From contig NC_070562.1 in assembly GCF_026914185.1 (NCBI RefSeq), positions 558,001-622,000 on the forward strand: 64,000 nucleotides of DNA. The letters are read 5' to 3'. Below are positions 10,273-22,531 of the stretch, piece by piece (position 1 is the stretch's first letter; each line of letters begins with the position of its first letter). This stretch comes from Puccinia triticina. Lineage: Eukaryota; Basidiomycota; Pucciniomycetes; Pucciniales; Pucciniaceae. The translations under genes and the position numbers were made by a program. Below the pieces are notes generated by a model. The model saw only the letters and a program-made list of their open reading frames with translations, did no database searches and was not told where the DNA came from.

Positions 10273-13200
10273 ATGTCTTCTCCCGCTAATCACAACACCC
10301 TTGCGCAATCGAGCCCGATGGCATTTGAGCATACTTCCTCCGATGTCGAACCTGATCACAATAACATCCTGAGAGAGAAAAAACTGGCTGGCCTCGATGT
10401 CACCGAGGAATCTAGTCCATCTGCAAACTCCTTGCGACATCTTCCCCCGCCCCCAGAATGGAAATACGCCAAGTTTTTTCCCGGTGGATACTCCCCAAGC
10501 CGCCAAGTGCCCTTCAAGGGTCAGAACATGTCATGGGCAGTCAACATTGTAGCTGGGATCGCCATCATGTAGGTCTTTGAGCTGGATTCATGTCCTTCCG
10601 CCCTTGTGTGGAGGGCTCATTGACGGTGATCTCTGTCCATTCGATTGCCACTCACTGATCAACATGTCCATGCCTCTTTCTTGGTGCTGAAACAGGTTTT
10701 ATGGCTTTGACCAGTGAGCTCCTCCATATCTGTATCACATCTTACTGTTACCATCAGCTTGACAGTTTCTCTTTCTTTTGCTTGCGAACTAAGGGTGTGA
10801 TGTCGATTGGTTTTTTAATATCGTACCAAAACTTATTTTTACCATCAGCTTGACGATTCCTTTTCTTCTTTTGATCGATTGCGAACTTAGGGTGTTATGT
10901 CGGGTGAGTTATGTCTGTTTCAAAGAATTTTTAGCAGCAAGAAGCTGACCTTGCTACCTTGACCTAGGCGTCAACAACACCATCGATTATCAACAGAGGA
11001 TGGGTATATTCAGTCAGCCCCAGACTGATGGTGATGCTGCGAAGATAGGAGGGTAAGTCATCCTCCCCCAGCTGCGCTTCTTCACTACTGACACTCAGAA
11101 TTCCAATCCTCTCACAGCATCGTTGCTGTTTACTACGGGGCAAGTGATTGTCTCTTCCCCGGATCACTTGGATCTTGAATTTGGCCAGCTTACCCTTTTC
11201 CTTTCCAATTTTCGCAGGGAACGTTCATCGGCGCCTTGCTCGGCGGATCACTTGGCGATCGGATTGGACGGCTCAAAAGTGGGTAGTTTCCAACCAGAGT
11301 CTGTTGACTACATGAAAAATCCGCACAACCCTGACACTCACGCTGTTCGCCACAGCCATCGTCTTTGCTTGCTTCTGGGCTATCATCGGCGCCTCTCTAC
11401 AAGCCTCCGCGCAAAATGTATAATTTGTCATATCTAGTTTCCTTCGCTTGAGATTATTTTGTTCACTGACCCTCAATTCCACTTCTATACGACATGCAAT
11501 TCGCAACAGATTACATGGATGTGGTAGGCAACCATTTCCTCGAAATAAGACTTGACGTCAAGTTAAGAAGCAACTACTGAATCCTGATCTATGTATTTCA
11601 AAGCTTGGCTCGAGTAATCACGGGTGTTGGAACTGGACAGTTGAATGCCTTAGTGCCCGTCTGGACGTCCGAGCTTTCGCATCATTCCGGTCGAGGTGCT
11701 GCAATGGGCTTTGAATGTAAGCCAATACCTCAGCCTGTTTTCCAATGCTTAATTCTTCTGACTTCTGATCTCGCATCAAAAAAAATCATCAACCTCAATT
11801 TTAATCGCATTTAGTCATGCTTAATATCGCTGGACTCGCCACCGCTTATGTTGGTTAATTCTTTGCTGGTGTGCGTGCCTGAAGTATTACTGATGTTTGC
11901 CTCTCAAAAAACTGGACATCGATTCACTAGTGGATTGAATTTGGTTTGCGTGAAAAAAATCAATCATTACGATGGAGATTACCCTTGGCATTACAGGTTG
12001 GCCTATCGAATATAATCGGACGTTACAGATTGAGTGGCATGCTTATTCTTGCTGGTATATCAATCCAGGTTGGATTCTTGATTGTTCTTCTAATCTTGGT
12101 TCCCCTGTTCCCGGAATCCCCTCGATGGTCAGTCCGACTATTTTCTTTTTCCTGTGACAAATACTAACAGGAAGATCTGATTAGGTTGGCCAAAATGGGC
12201 CGCGATCAAGATGCCCGGCAAGTTCTTTCGGTACTCAGACACAAACAGGGAGATTCAGAGGAAGAGCTCACTGGACGTGTGGAGCTTGAACTTCAGGGAA
12301 TCTTAGAGACCGTCCAAGAGGAACGCAAAATGGAAGAAAAGGGTACGCGATCAGAGCTAAGCCCATCATTTGCGCCAATCAAGCTGATTAGTTGTTTGTG
12401 CAATCTAGGTGCAATTACATATTGGTCTATGCTGTTTGTTGACGACCCTCAGCATCTACGTCGTAGGACTTGGTTGATCATCTGGCTCCAAATCATGCAA
12501 GAGTTGGTTGGGATTGGAGTTGTCACCGTCTATGCGCCGACCGTCTTCCAACAGGTCCGTGCCACCGATCACCATCCAAACACCCCATGAACTCGAGCTG
12601 ACTCTTAGGCATATCACAATCCTTCATCGGGCGCGTATTAGGCTGGCTATAGCGAGTATAAGGCAGACTTGTAGGTCCCCTTATAGCATTTCTCCGTTTT
12701 TTCTTCTTCTCAGAGATTTAACTAACAACCTGTTTGCTTTGAAACACCAAGGCTCTCCGGTATTAATGATATATCTTACAGTTGAGTCATCCTTCACCAA
12801 TCCAAATCCAGATCGCACGAAGTTGATTAAAATTCTCCATGACAGTGTTGAGCGTCGTTGTAGCCATTGTGACTCTTGATCGTATGGGTAGACGAGTTAC
12901 GCTATATTGGGGAGCTATCCTTATGGGGATTTCTTTATTGATATGTGGAATCGCAGCAAGGTGACGCGTCCTTCTCAGTCCGATTGAAATCAATTCGTCT
13001 ATTGATCTGACTAAATTGATTATATCCATCACATCAGATACGTTACGGACCTTTCTTTATCCACTACTGATCGTCAATCGTGGGGAAATGTTGTTACCGC
13101 GTTCGTCCTTACTCACCATCGTTACGAAGCCTGCTTTGCTCAAAATTTTGATCCGTGCTTCAACCCAACAGATTCACTTTCATCTACACAGCTACCTTTG

Positions 13201-13807
13201 GTGCCAGTAAGCCACTGATTTCTCCCTGTCTCTCGCAAGGACGCGTCCCTGTCTCTCGCTATGATGCGTTCTGATGCAATTTCTGTTCCCTTCAGCTTGG
13301 CTAACCGTCCCGTGGCTAGTGCCCACCGAAATCATGCCTTTGTATGCCCGAGCTAAGGGTGGCTGTGTATGTAGAGCTACACAATGTTTCATTTTGTCTC
13401 GATCTAATCTAGCCTCTGTTTCGCTTCATCTTCCAGTGGAGTGTCGTTGGATGGTCGATAGGAAACGGAATCGTTACCGAGATCGCGCCGTTCTTGTTCA
13501 ACTCGATCACCTACTGGACATTCATTCTGTAAGAATCATTCGAAATGCCCCCATTTCGATCAATAGAACTGATCAATATGGTGTACCTCTATCCCTCGTT
13601 TCGGAAAAAATAAACAGATTCGGTCTTCTCAATTTTTTCACCCTACCCAACATTTATTTCTTGTACCCCGAAACGGCGGGTAGAAGTCTTGAAGACATGG
13701 ACATCCTCTTTGAATCGGACAGCATCTTTGTGCACAAGGCTAAGTACGAGCGGAACAACGGCCTGAATACCTCTGTGGCCATCCACCACAAAGAAGCGAT
13801 TGCGTAG
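10273..13807 (+). CDS. Sugar/H+ symporter, major facilitator superfamily
   Basis: Plasma-membrane hexose-type transporter, 22 short exons, about 590 residues. After a 90-residue cytosolic N-terminus come FYGFDQ-GVMSGVNN, the loop motif GDRIGRLK, PESPRWL after helix 6, the repeat motif DRMGRR, and YPETAGRSLEDMD before the C-tail; these are standard sugar-porter signatures. Exons (start-end): 10273-10568, 10696-10713, 10891-10903, 10968-11052, 11118-11139, 11218-11278, 11356-11417, 11510-11523, 11604-11716, 11815-11849, 11931-11996, 12069-12127, 12185-12342, 12409-12554, 12642-12670, 12752-12780, 12846-12960, 13038-13100, 13172-13206, 13296-13366, 13437-13528, 13618-13807. All phases agree except exon 2/3. 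There the sequence reads GACCAGTGAGC where GACCAG plus GTGAGC would restore the frame, so one G appears to be missing (mutation or sequencing error). The intron at 11140 uses a GC donor. Substrate specificity is not readable. Confidence 0.85.
10794..10903 (+). repeat. Duplicated intron tail and mini-exon
   Basis: The segment ending AAGGGTGTGATGTCG (10792-10806) is repeated as TAGGGTGTTATGTCGG (10889-10903). Both are preceded by ACCATCAGCTTGAC and TTGCGAACT. Only the second copy is followed by a splice donor (GTGAGT), so it is taken as the 13-nt exon 3 of the transporter. Confidence 0.7.
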
Positions 13808-15245
13808 ATTTTTCGCCGGAAAAAATGACCTCTTCACTTTCTTGGCTCGATGCATTTTTTTCCTCGTGAGTCCTTGGCTTTGCTCTTACTGCCTATTCAT
13901 CCTCTCCTCACCCCAGCGACCGAAGCTAATTTCTCGCATCTGAACCCACTTTTTGTCGGTATGTTCATGCACGTCCCAGTCCAGTCATGATATCTTAATC
14001 CTTTCTCTCCTCTTGTTTGATCAATTGTTGTAATTTTACCCGCCACTGTCTTCCGAACCGATCAGGATTATTTATTCTTTTTTCAATATCTTGAACCAGT
14101 TTATTGATCATTGATTACCACAGTACTCATCCTTTTTTTTGTGGCTGTGGCCTGGTCCTGCGTGTACCTCACCTGGATGCTCTTTTTGTTGCGGATTAAT
14201 TTTGTTGGGCGGGCAGTTTATTAATTTTCATACTTTTCTACTACAAACCACAACCCAAGAATAAAAAACAAGAGTCTTATATGTATGCACAGTGAGTGTC
14301 CTCACCGACCCTAGAAACCCCCTTCAGATGTCGGTAACCGAATCGCATGACTTTGTTTTGGCCAAAACAGAGAATGGTACACATGAATCAGAATAACCTT
14401 CTTTCTTGGAAGTAAGCATTGACTCATGAAATGTTTATAATTTCCCCTGAGGAAGGGAGAAGTAGAAAGTCTCAGCCCACAAGAAAACCCCAAAATGCAC
14501 CTCTGCAGCCCATCATGAAGCAGGATGTTGGTTTTCCCTACGTGCCTGGATAGTCCAATGAGTATTCTCCAGCTTCTCTCGTGATATGGAGGCTCTGGAG
14601 CTCCAATCTGGACAGAATTTCGGAAATTATGGTGAAATCATCCCAAAATGGCCAACTCACCTGCCAAAGTGGCCAGGATGGCGCCTGCTGGCCAGGCATA
14701 TCCAGCCATTTGTGGTGAGTGCCACCCATCGTCAAAATAGACAAAACAAATGAAACCCATGAACCTGGCATGGAGATGCCAATCTAGCCATATTCTGATT
14801 TGTTCCTCCTTCCATCACGAATTATCTGTATAAGCCATGATAGAAGGATGAACTAGACTGAAGCGAAAATGTGTCACTATGGAAAAAACGTGATAGAAAC
14901 AAGATAGAAGGAAATACGAGCAATTTATATTCATTCCAAACGCGTGTATAGTTCTTTTCAATTGTGTCACACAATAGAAGACACATGTTAGACAACGAAA
15001 TAGAAGGCACATGAGTTACTCCAAGCCACACAAGTTGATATGCTTTGATTTTCTTCAGATTAATCCAAAGACATACGCTGCACCATCACCAGTGTATACC
15101 CTTACTCTTACTCCCCTCCGAAAACTACCCTGATTCGGTAAATCTTCAGTGATCCCATTGATCTTATAAAAAGGAAAAAGTAAGTAAATTGCTTGCAAAT
15201 AATTGAGAGATATTTGATCTATTCTGACTCAAACTGGATTTTAGA
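13808..15245. other. No gene seen
   Basis: 3' flank of the transporter and 5' flank of the kinase-like gene. It is AT-rich with scattered short ORFs in several frames, none family-like. TATAGAAGG-like repeats of the motif GATAGAAGGA occur around 14838-15010. Confidence 0.45.
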
Positions 15246-17276
15246 ATGCAGTGCATCAGTTGTTGTAAAAACCCATCCATTTTGGGGCAATTATGTCAGA
15301 ATTGTATTAATGCTGCATCTGCTGGTACGTTGGTCTTATAGCAATTATAAGATATTTCTATGAAATCTGCTTTTTCTGGTATTGATAGATAGCTTGGCAG
15401 TTCCTTTCGCCAAAACTTCAGTTACGAGCACAAAACAGGGAAGTGCATTGATGTGTGCTAAAGAGAAACTGCGTCAAGGTATACGGAATGATCAATCTAC
15501 TCCAGCTGCTCATCTTCCAGGCCCCCTTTCAGCAGCAAACAACAACAAAGTCAAAGTAATGCCTCCTTCTGGAAATCCATACAATATTGCTCGATCAAAA
15601 AGGGTTTCTGCTGCCCCTTATCCGACCAGCTCCTCTAGGAACCCACAAGCATTGAAACCCAAATCTGCCCCGCCCAACAAAGTGAAAGGTGCTATTTCTT
15701 TGTCAAACCCACAGGATCGAGTACTTGTTCAGTGCGGCTTTGAGATAAGGGTTGGGGGTAAATTTCAGCCTAGGCTTTTGGAGCTCCAATCACCACACTG
15801 GATTGATATACAAAGCTTGAACTCTCAAAACACCTTACTTTCTGAACTTTGTAATAAATATGTTGGTCTAAATCTCAGTAAATGGGGAAGCTTTTCTTCT
15901 GATCACTTTCAATTTTCTAAATTGGGCTCAAAGACATTGGGGGTTGAAGACCAGTTATTGTTCATCTCTCACCTTGAGCAGAACAAATCTATTGATCTGA
16001 TCTTCAATTACAATGTTTACGAGAAGCACTGCTCAAAAGAAGACAATGAAGAAGATTGTGCTAGTGTCAGCGAGGAAGGATCCAAACTAGGGACTCTTGA
16101 TTCGATCACGTTTCTTAACCCCAAGCCAACTTCTAGCCATCCTCCAAAAAATCAGACTAGCTGTACCGTTGCTGGTAGCACAATTGCAAAGCTGAACAAA
16201 ACTAGAAGTCTAGATAATGCGAGTAGTTTAATCACCAATCAGTCCAATAGCCTTAGTTCGTATAGTGGACAAACAACTCCAGCTTTCTTGTCATCCACAA
16301 TATCTGCTTCAAATCAGTCTCATGAAATCCAAACGATTCCGATTTCAATGGCTCTCACTCCAAGGTGCCCACCATGTGAGCTTGAAATATTCTTAGTTGT
16401 CAAAATTGACACAAATAGCTGATAAAGACAATTTTTGACGATTATTTAGGGGTATTAAATCCAATAATTGATCCATCCAATCTCTCTTGGGATCGCTTTG
16501 GCACACCTGATCATTTATCAACTCTTTTTACCGATCACAACGCTGAAGGTTGGACAGAGGGGAAAAGGCTTGAGCTTGATCCAAATGGGCTAGATACCTT
16601 TTGTTGGCTAGTACACTATCAGGTCGATAAGTTTGATGTCATTTCTCAAAGCAAACAGGGAACCATTATAAAGGCCAAGCTTCGACATCCACTGAATGGT
16701 GGCAAAATGCCGCACTAAACGTGAACATCCAACTACCAGCTACCTACCTTTTCCAATATACCGGATGTGATCCTATGCTGCAGCTCAACAATTCATGTCT
16801 TTATTTACAAACTTGATCTTGACGTCTATTACCACTACATCCGATCTCAAATGTATTGCAAAGGATTTACGTGTAGGTAGTTTTTTTGACTTTGTTATTA
16901 CTGAATCAAACTGATTGTTTCATTCTGGTTTTGGTAGACTGTGCAAGCCTTTCCAATGTATCCAGATCCTCAAAACTTGGGCCAACCATTCCAAAATTAT
17001 CCATTAACAGAAGCTGAAGCAATTTCAAATTTTGAAGATGAACCCAAGAAGATCTACTTTTTTGAAGAATACATTCCCGGAAAATGGGAGACATTTTTGG
17101 CTCCAGAAACTTTTAAGACTAACCTGAACGATTACTCGCCGGCAATCGATCATTCAATGGAGGCCTTCCAGCATTGGACATACAACCACACACATGGACA
17201 ACTCACCTTTACAAACCTAAAGGGTGTTGTCCCACTTATGAGCAAGCCCAAAATAGTGGACTTGAACCCAGCGTAA
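15246..17276 (+). pseudogene. Alpha-kinase (MHCK/EF2K-type) family protein, truncated
   Basis: Exon 1 (15246-15324) starts MQCISCCKNPSILGQLCQNC, a short Cys-pair segment. Exon 2 begins at 15389 and carries a long low-complexity Ser/Thr/Asn-rich region. A GT-AG intron ending at 16449 leads in frame to WVLNPIIDPSNLSWDRFGTP and WTEGKRLELDPNGL, the entry to the kinase domain of the rust alpha-kinase expansion. After GGKMPH the frame is closed by TAA near 16718, and reading continues only by changing frame. A further piece, 16938-17275, encodes EEYIPGKWETFLAPETF and MEAFQHWTYNHTHGQLTFTN, the alpha-kinase core strand region. The C-terminal zinc-binding part of alpha-kinases is not found after 17276. 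I judge it a decayed or truncated copy; an alternative is undetected introns in the middle. Confidence 0.65.
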
Positions 17277-18450
17277 GTGTCAGCCTTAGAGATACATCAA
17301 GTATCCAAAAGACTGAAATAACTTAGTAAATAATAATAATTATTAAATTATTATTGCAGAATCAGATTCCTCATCATAAATTAAGGGGGGTCACCCACTT
17401 AAAGTACCCCCTTATTCCTATTCCTTCATGTACTAATTGTATAAATAAGAATTGGCCCCAGAAAGCGCCCAAAAATAATATTACATACATAAATTTAGTA
17501 AAACAAACAATGTACATAAAAATAAACTGTTGTACATTAATGAGTAATATTACTCGTGTAAAATACCCCGTGAAAGTATTATGTAGACTTCTACTGAAGC
17601 TCTTTCACATGACAATTGGTTATAAACATGTCATGTGACAGAGTCAGGGAAATTAGTCTATTACAATATAATGATATTACCCACAGCCAAGCCCTTTTCA
17701 TGGCTACACCCCTGGATACTCCCATAGGGAGAAAAGGACTCAGTGTTTACGCCCACTAAAGTCCCCTCTATAAATAGAGGCCTATTTGGCCCTCAGGAAA
17801 AGATCCCCCAGATCATTCACCGCCCATAAACTGTAAGTTTGCCGTGAATATTCTCCTCTGCTACATGTGTAGCCACTTTTCCTTATAAACCATCCCCAAA
17901 CACGTAAAATCCACTGGATTAAACCCTTTAAATCATCAAAAATCCCTTATTAGCATATTTAAAGCTTTATCCTTATAAATAGTTGCCATAAGACCACCGC
18001 CTCTGTCAAGCAGCCAATCAGGTTAAGTGCTTACCACCTACTTTTACGCCAAATTAATTCCCTGTAATTAATAATTACATAATTAATTCCTCCTCTGTTA
18101 CAGAGTGTTAAAACCCTTGTAGTGGCCATATTAGCCACGTAACAAGTTTGGTAAATTAAATTACCAGTGTTTATATCAGTACAGTTATAGTACTAGGGCC
18201 CAAAACCCTTATTTTGACGGGTTTTCTGCCCTAAGTTTCATAAACAGAGCTGTCAGTAAGTCAACAAATAAAATTATAAAGTATGACGAAATATTGACAT
18301 TGACACACTGGGGTCCATTTTTTCTAGTACTCATTGGTCTCAGTGGTCTCATATTGAGCCAAATGTGTTTATCAACAATTTTCTTTTCAACCATGTCTGT
18401 TCAAGAGCATGCTACCGCGCTTGAAGCAAATCCCTTGGACTCCACCCTCT
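17277..18450. other. Possible LTR-like or promoter-bearing repeat
   Basis: AT-rich block with CTATAAATAGAGG at 17770-17782, followed by a pyrimidine-rich leader, which looks like the U3/R part of an LTR. I could not find matching TG...CA ends or a second copy in the window, so the family is open. No coding frame. Confidence 0.35.
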
Positions 18451-19601
18451 CACTGCAAGAATAACTCTAGAAACTGCTTGCAGTTGAGATGCAGCAAGCT
18501 TGAATCAAGCCTCAGCTCAAGCTGGAGTCAAGCACCCAAATTCCATGCTGGTGCACCTTGAGTGTGTACCAACATGCAGTAGGCTGAGGCAAATTTTCAA
18601 CCTTGCAAATGAGAATACCCCTGAGCAACCTTTTATTTGCTTTTAGTAAATACTCCATCTGCCATTGAATCCAGCCAGAATAGCATAACAGGGGTATGCA
18701 CACACGAAAGGGATATCTACATATGAAAGGAATATGTACACATGAAAGGTGAATGTGATAAGGTGTATTAACACATAAAAGACACAAATGATTAAAGGGG
18801 TATGTAAGCATGAAAGGGGTATGTGCAGTAAGGGGTCTTTGCACATGAAAGGGATATGTAAACATCACCTGAATGATGAAAGGGGTATTGAAAGGGATGT
18901 AAACAACTCAATCATGTAAACATCAAAGGGTCATGAATGCATGATGAAAAGGGTATGTACACATTGTGAAAGGGATACATGCACATGAAAGGGATTGTAA
19001 GGGTTTCTCCCTTACTGAAACAGAAGTCAAGCTAGATGCACATATGCATATGCATCTACATTGTAGGATCCACTATATAAGCTTGTAATACTTGACTGCT
19101 CTCATTCTCTCTTTTTCCCCAAGCTGGTCTTCACCTTGAGGTTTCCCTTTCCACTACTTCTCACAACTCATTAGTGAAATATCATCCTTTTATATAGCCT
19201 TCTGGCCTTTGGCCCTCCATCCCGCCAATCCTTCCAGTGATGGTTCATAGAACCCTTAAAGGGATACACAAAGGGACACACACACATGAAAGGGGTATGT
19301 GCACATAAAGGGGTATGTACACATTATGAAACGGGTGAATGCATAAAAAAGGGACATGTGCACATGAAAGGGGTATGTGCACATGAAAGGGTAATTTTCA
19401 CATGAAAGGGGAATTTTCACAGGTATCAACTCAGTATTTTGGAGCCTGCATGCACTCAGTTTTTTGTACCTCAGACTCACTCTTGCATAAATTATACAAT
19501 GTGCATGGAATCAACCAGTGCTTGATTCTTGCATGAGGCACAGCTTGCCTTGAGCTCTTGCATCTCAACTGCAAGCAGTTTCTAGAGTTTTTCTTGCAGT
19601 G
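18451..19601. mobile_element. CACTA-like non-autonomous element, long copy 1
   Basis: Terminal inverted repeats begin CACTGCAAGAATAACTCTAG and end CTAGAGTTTTTCTTGCAGTG, extended inward by AACTGCTTGCAGTTGAGATG. The flanks are TCT (18448-18450 and 19602-19604), a 3-bp target duplication. CACTA/EnSpm elements start CACT(A/G) and make 2-3-bp duplications, so that superfamily is likely. The interior is a minisatellite of ATGAAAGGGGTATGT(G/A)CAC units, with no transposase. A solo LTR is inserted at 18996-19260. The closest relative in the window is 37279-38140. Confidence 0.85.
18996..19260 (+). mobile_element. Solo LTR inside the CACTA-like element
   Basis: A 265-bp insertion starts TGTAAGGGTTTCTCCC and ends GAACCCTTAAA. 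It is flanked on both sides by GGGAT (18991-18995, 19261-19265), the 5-bp duplication typical of LTR retrotransposon integration. It is absent from the related element at 37279-38140. A TATA-like CTATATAAGC is inside. The last base pair of the expected CA end has decayed to AA. The strand is given by this TATA. Confidence 0.75.
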
Positions 19602-20364
19602 TCTGGTCCCTTCACATTCAACAATGAAATCCCAAGCACCCAAGCTCCTCATGCAACTGACAAAACTGTGAACCCTTATTTACTTAACACTCATTCCACT
19701 CAAACTCAATAAAGTAAGATAGAGTATTTCAACGTTTTTTTTTTCAGTTGTTTCACTCCACTAGACCTTTACATATTGAGGAAAAAAGCATAGTTCAGAA
19801 TCTCAATTGTTTACAACTACTTAAGAAATATCAAAGTCATAGATACAATGAAAAGCTTAAAAGTTCAACATCTTTTCTTCTGGATCTTGTCTTGAGGTTG
19901 TTCCTGCTGGGTTCTTTTCATTAGTGTTCTGGGCAAAAAAACTGACCCCCAGTTCAATAAGAGATGTCACATTGTTATTTTTACATGGCTGGGCAGCAGC
20001 AAACTGGCTAACAGATTTGTAAGTTATGCGCTTATGAGACATTGAATAATAAAAAGCAGAAGGGCAACGGCTTTTTGGCAGTCAAAATACAATGATCATT
20101 TCTTTTGCCATCAAAAATAGGCATTGCCTGCCACTTCCATTCCAGATTTGTAACAGGAAAGACAGGCAATTGCTGCACTGTGCTAGCTTGCCTAATTCAT
20201 GTTGGGCAAGTAATAATGAGCCAGAGTAGTATGTACGATCATCATGTTTTCAGAGATATCAGCAGTAAAATTGGAATAAGAAGGTTTTTAGTTGTTAATT
20301 GGTTTGATCAGGTCTGGTATCTGTTACAAAACTGCAGTTGTTATTGAAGTATAAATTGAAATTT
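19602..20364. other. No gene seen
   Basis: AT-rich sequence downstream of the CACTA-like element and at the 3' side of the Tet-like pseudogene. No recognisable coding frame. Confidence 0.45.
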
Positions 20365-21756
20365 CTACGGAAAAAAACTAATGAATGAATAAATGATGAA
20401 ATATAACAAAGTAGTAGCCAACAGAGCAGCCTTTCCTAGACTGCAAAACATGTAGTAAAAATGATCACCAAAGTAATGACGGAAATTTTTGTAATGGCCT
20501 TTTATGTTCTTTTTACAAGCGTTCACAAGTTTGAAGTTAATTTGGAGCAACATTCCAAGACGGGTAAATATAGAACTAGGGGTAGGCTTCAAAGTACAAT
20601 GTTTATATTGGTTGGCTTTCCATATCATTTTAACAATACCATGCTGATAATCAAAATTGAGACCAAGTTTGTAATTGGGAAAGACAAATGGTCCAGCAGT
20701 AACATCATATTGAGAATTGGGAGGGGCTAAAGCACCGGTGGCAGAGAAAGTAGGAAGAAATAAGGCAAAGGCATATTCAGAGACATCTTTTTTGTCGGTA
20801 TGAGGAGCATTGAAAAAACTGTTTGTTGTGAAAGTGATATGAGGAGAACAGTTGGAATCCTTGGGTGTTTCACCAAAAGAAAGGGAGTCAAAAGAAGGGA
20901 GGTTGTATTTTTTCATAAGCTCTTGATTTGATCCAAAAGGAATAGAGCCTAACTGTTTAAAATAGTGTCCAATAATCTTTCTGGCACGGGAGGACTGTTC
21001 AAAATGAGAATTATATGCTTTTGCTTTGGCAGGAGTGAATTTTTTGATTCATCTTCCAATGATCTGCATAAAGTCATAAGACTTCCGCCAGCCAATGGCC
21101 CACATGAGGCCACCCCAGAATTGTTTAGAGGAAGAAACGGAATTGATGAACTTTTTGGAGTGATGTAGAAAAGTGGAAAGGAAGTTCAAGTCGTCTATCT
21201 CTTCAAGGGTTAACTCATGCCAAGGCGTGAATTCAATTATAGCAATGAGGGAAGTTTTATCTAAGGGGTCCCATACCACGGTTTGGCCAAATCTCAAAAG
21301 GAAAAATGAGTCCCTAACAGTTTTGGCGGCTGCTGCAATCTCTGCATCAGTGGGTGGACGAGTCGGATCATTTTTATTGTCCAGTGGAATTGAAGGGTAA
21401 AGGTTCAGCAGCTTGAACTTGACACGCTGCCATCAAAACAAGTTGTGGAGTCGATCAGATGTATCAGGACCTATAGCTTTCTTCTGGAAAGAGGCATGCT
21501 CCTCAGCTTTCTTTTTCGACTTGTTCCGGTTCTTTGACATTTGTTTTGAAGCATTGTGGTTCCTGTGTGATATGCCGGTCACCAGTACAATTTTCAAGCA
21601 CTGACATCCAACATACCACCCAGTAGCACAAGTTATCAAAAAGAATGAAAAAGAATCGGTCGAAGTTGAAGAAGAAGACAGGGAGGAGGTAATCAGCAAA
21701 TTGTTGAAGTTAGTAGTGAAAAGAAAATCATACCGCTTATTGTGGGCCCTTGCCAT
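20365..21756 (-). pseudogene. Tet/JBP-like 2-oxoglutarate/Fe(II) oxygenase domain protein
   Basis: One minus-strand frame, broken by two TGA codons (21433-21435 and 21049-21051), encodes a protein of the Tet-like oxygenase type that is multicopy in basidiomycetes. Seen in order: a Lys-rich N-terminal segment (MSKNRNKSKKKAEEH), FGQTVVWDPLDKTSLIAIIEF, WHELTLEEIDDLNFLSTFLH, GLMWAIGWRKSYDFMQIIGR, then after the second stop IKKFTPAKAKAYN. The metal site is the HxD in NAPHTDKKD, followed by a distal His in ANQYKHCTL. Family members oxidise a modified base (5-methylcytosine or thymine) with Fe(II) and 2-oxoglutarate. In fungi many copies ride on transposons. The HxD is kept, but the stops make this copy unlikely to be functional. 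The C-terminal hydrophobic tail (about the last 25 residues) may be read-through of non-coding DNA. Confidence 0.7.
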
Positions 21757-22531
21757 TCTCAGGGGGTGATGGAGTTACAAGGAGCAAATATTAACTGCAA
21801 AGTTTTTCAATCAATAGCAATCAGAAGCGTGTCCAAAACAGCAGAAATCTTCATGGGGTTTCGCCGATCGTTTAATCAAAATTAGCTATCGATGGGCTGC
21901 AAATCCAGGCTGGAAGGCAGCTTTAATATATTGCAATAGGATCAGGTAGCTGTTCAAAAGTTACCTTCCATTGAAGGTGAGTTTAGCAGTATATTAGTAT
22001 TTTTCAACTTACAGTTGCTTGCGGTTGATGCCTTGGTCGTTCCGAGGGGAGCTTGAAGGAGAGCGCGAAGCAGACCCTAGGAGACTGTTGCAAAAAGATG
22101 TTATCGGTGGATGCAATCAGATTAGCTATAGCTTTGGAGAAAGTGCTTTTTATTTGTTCGGAGGGTAACGAAACGAACTAGAATTATAACCTGGTTGGAA
22201 GTACAGTGGCAAACACCTAAAACAGCTAATCGCAACCCGCTAGAATGGATAATCGCGACCTGGTGATGAGTATAGAATATTGCAAAGTTAGAAAGCGATT
22301 AGAAAGAGGGCATGGAAAAAATAAAAGGTCTGCTACTTAATTAATGTTGTGCAGTGCAGTGAAGGTCTCTGGCTAGCTCGAGTATGACTGGTTGTGAATC
22401 GCGATGGCGCGCAAGCAAAGGGATTAGCAGGGGGAATTACCTGAAAAAGCAAGGAAAATTTAGCTGCAGAGAGCGAAGCGATTCGCAGGGGGAATACATA
22501 ACCCGATAAAGCAGGGACAACTCAGCTGCAG
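21757..22531. other. No gene seen
   Basis: Upstream flank of the Tet-like pseudogene. Several copies of AGCTGCAG and GCGATTCGCAGGGGGAATAC-like blocks occur around 22425-22530. No coding frame. Confidence 0.4.

Noticed and set aside
17354..17638. 94-codon plus-strand ORF as the end of the alpha-kinase
   Set aside because: The composition and sequence do not match the missing zinc-binding end, and the segment belongs to an AT-rich repeat.
18512..18868. Minus-strand ORFs with repeated YPFHV-type words (also 37340-38019)
   Set aside because: They are translations of the ATGAAAGGG minisatellite inside the CACTA-like elements.
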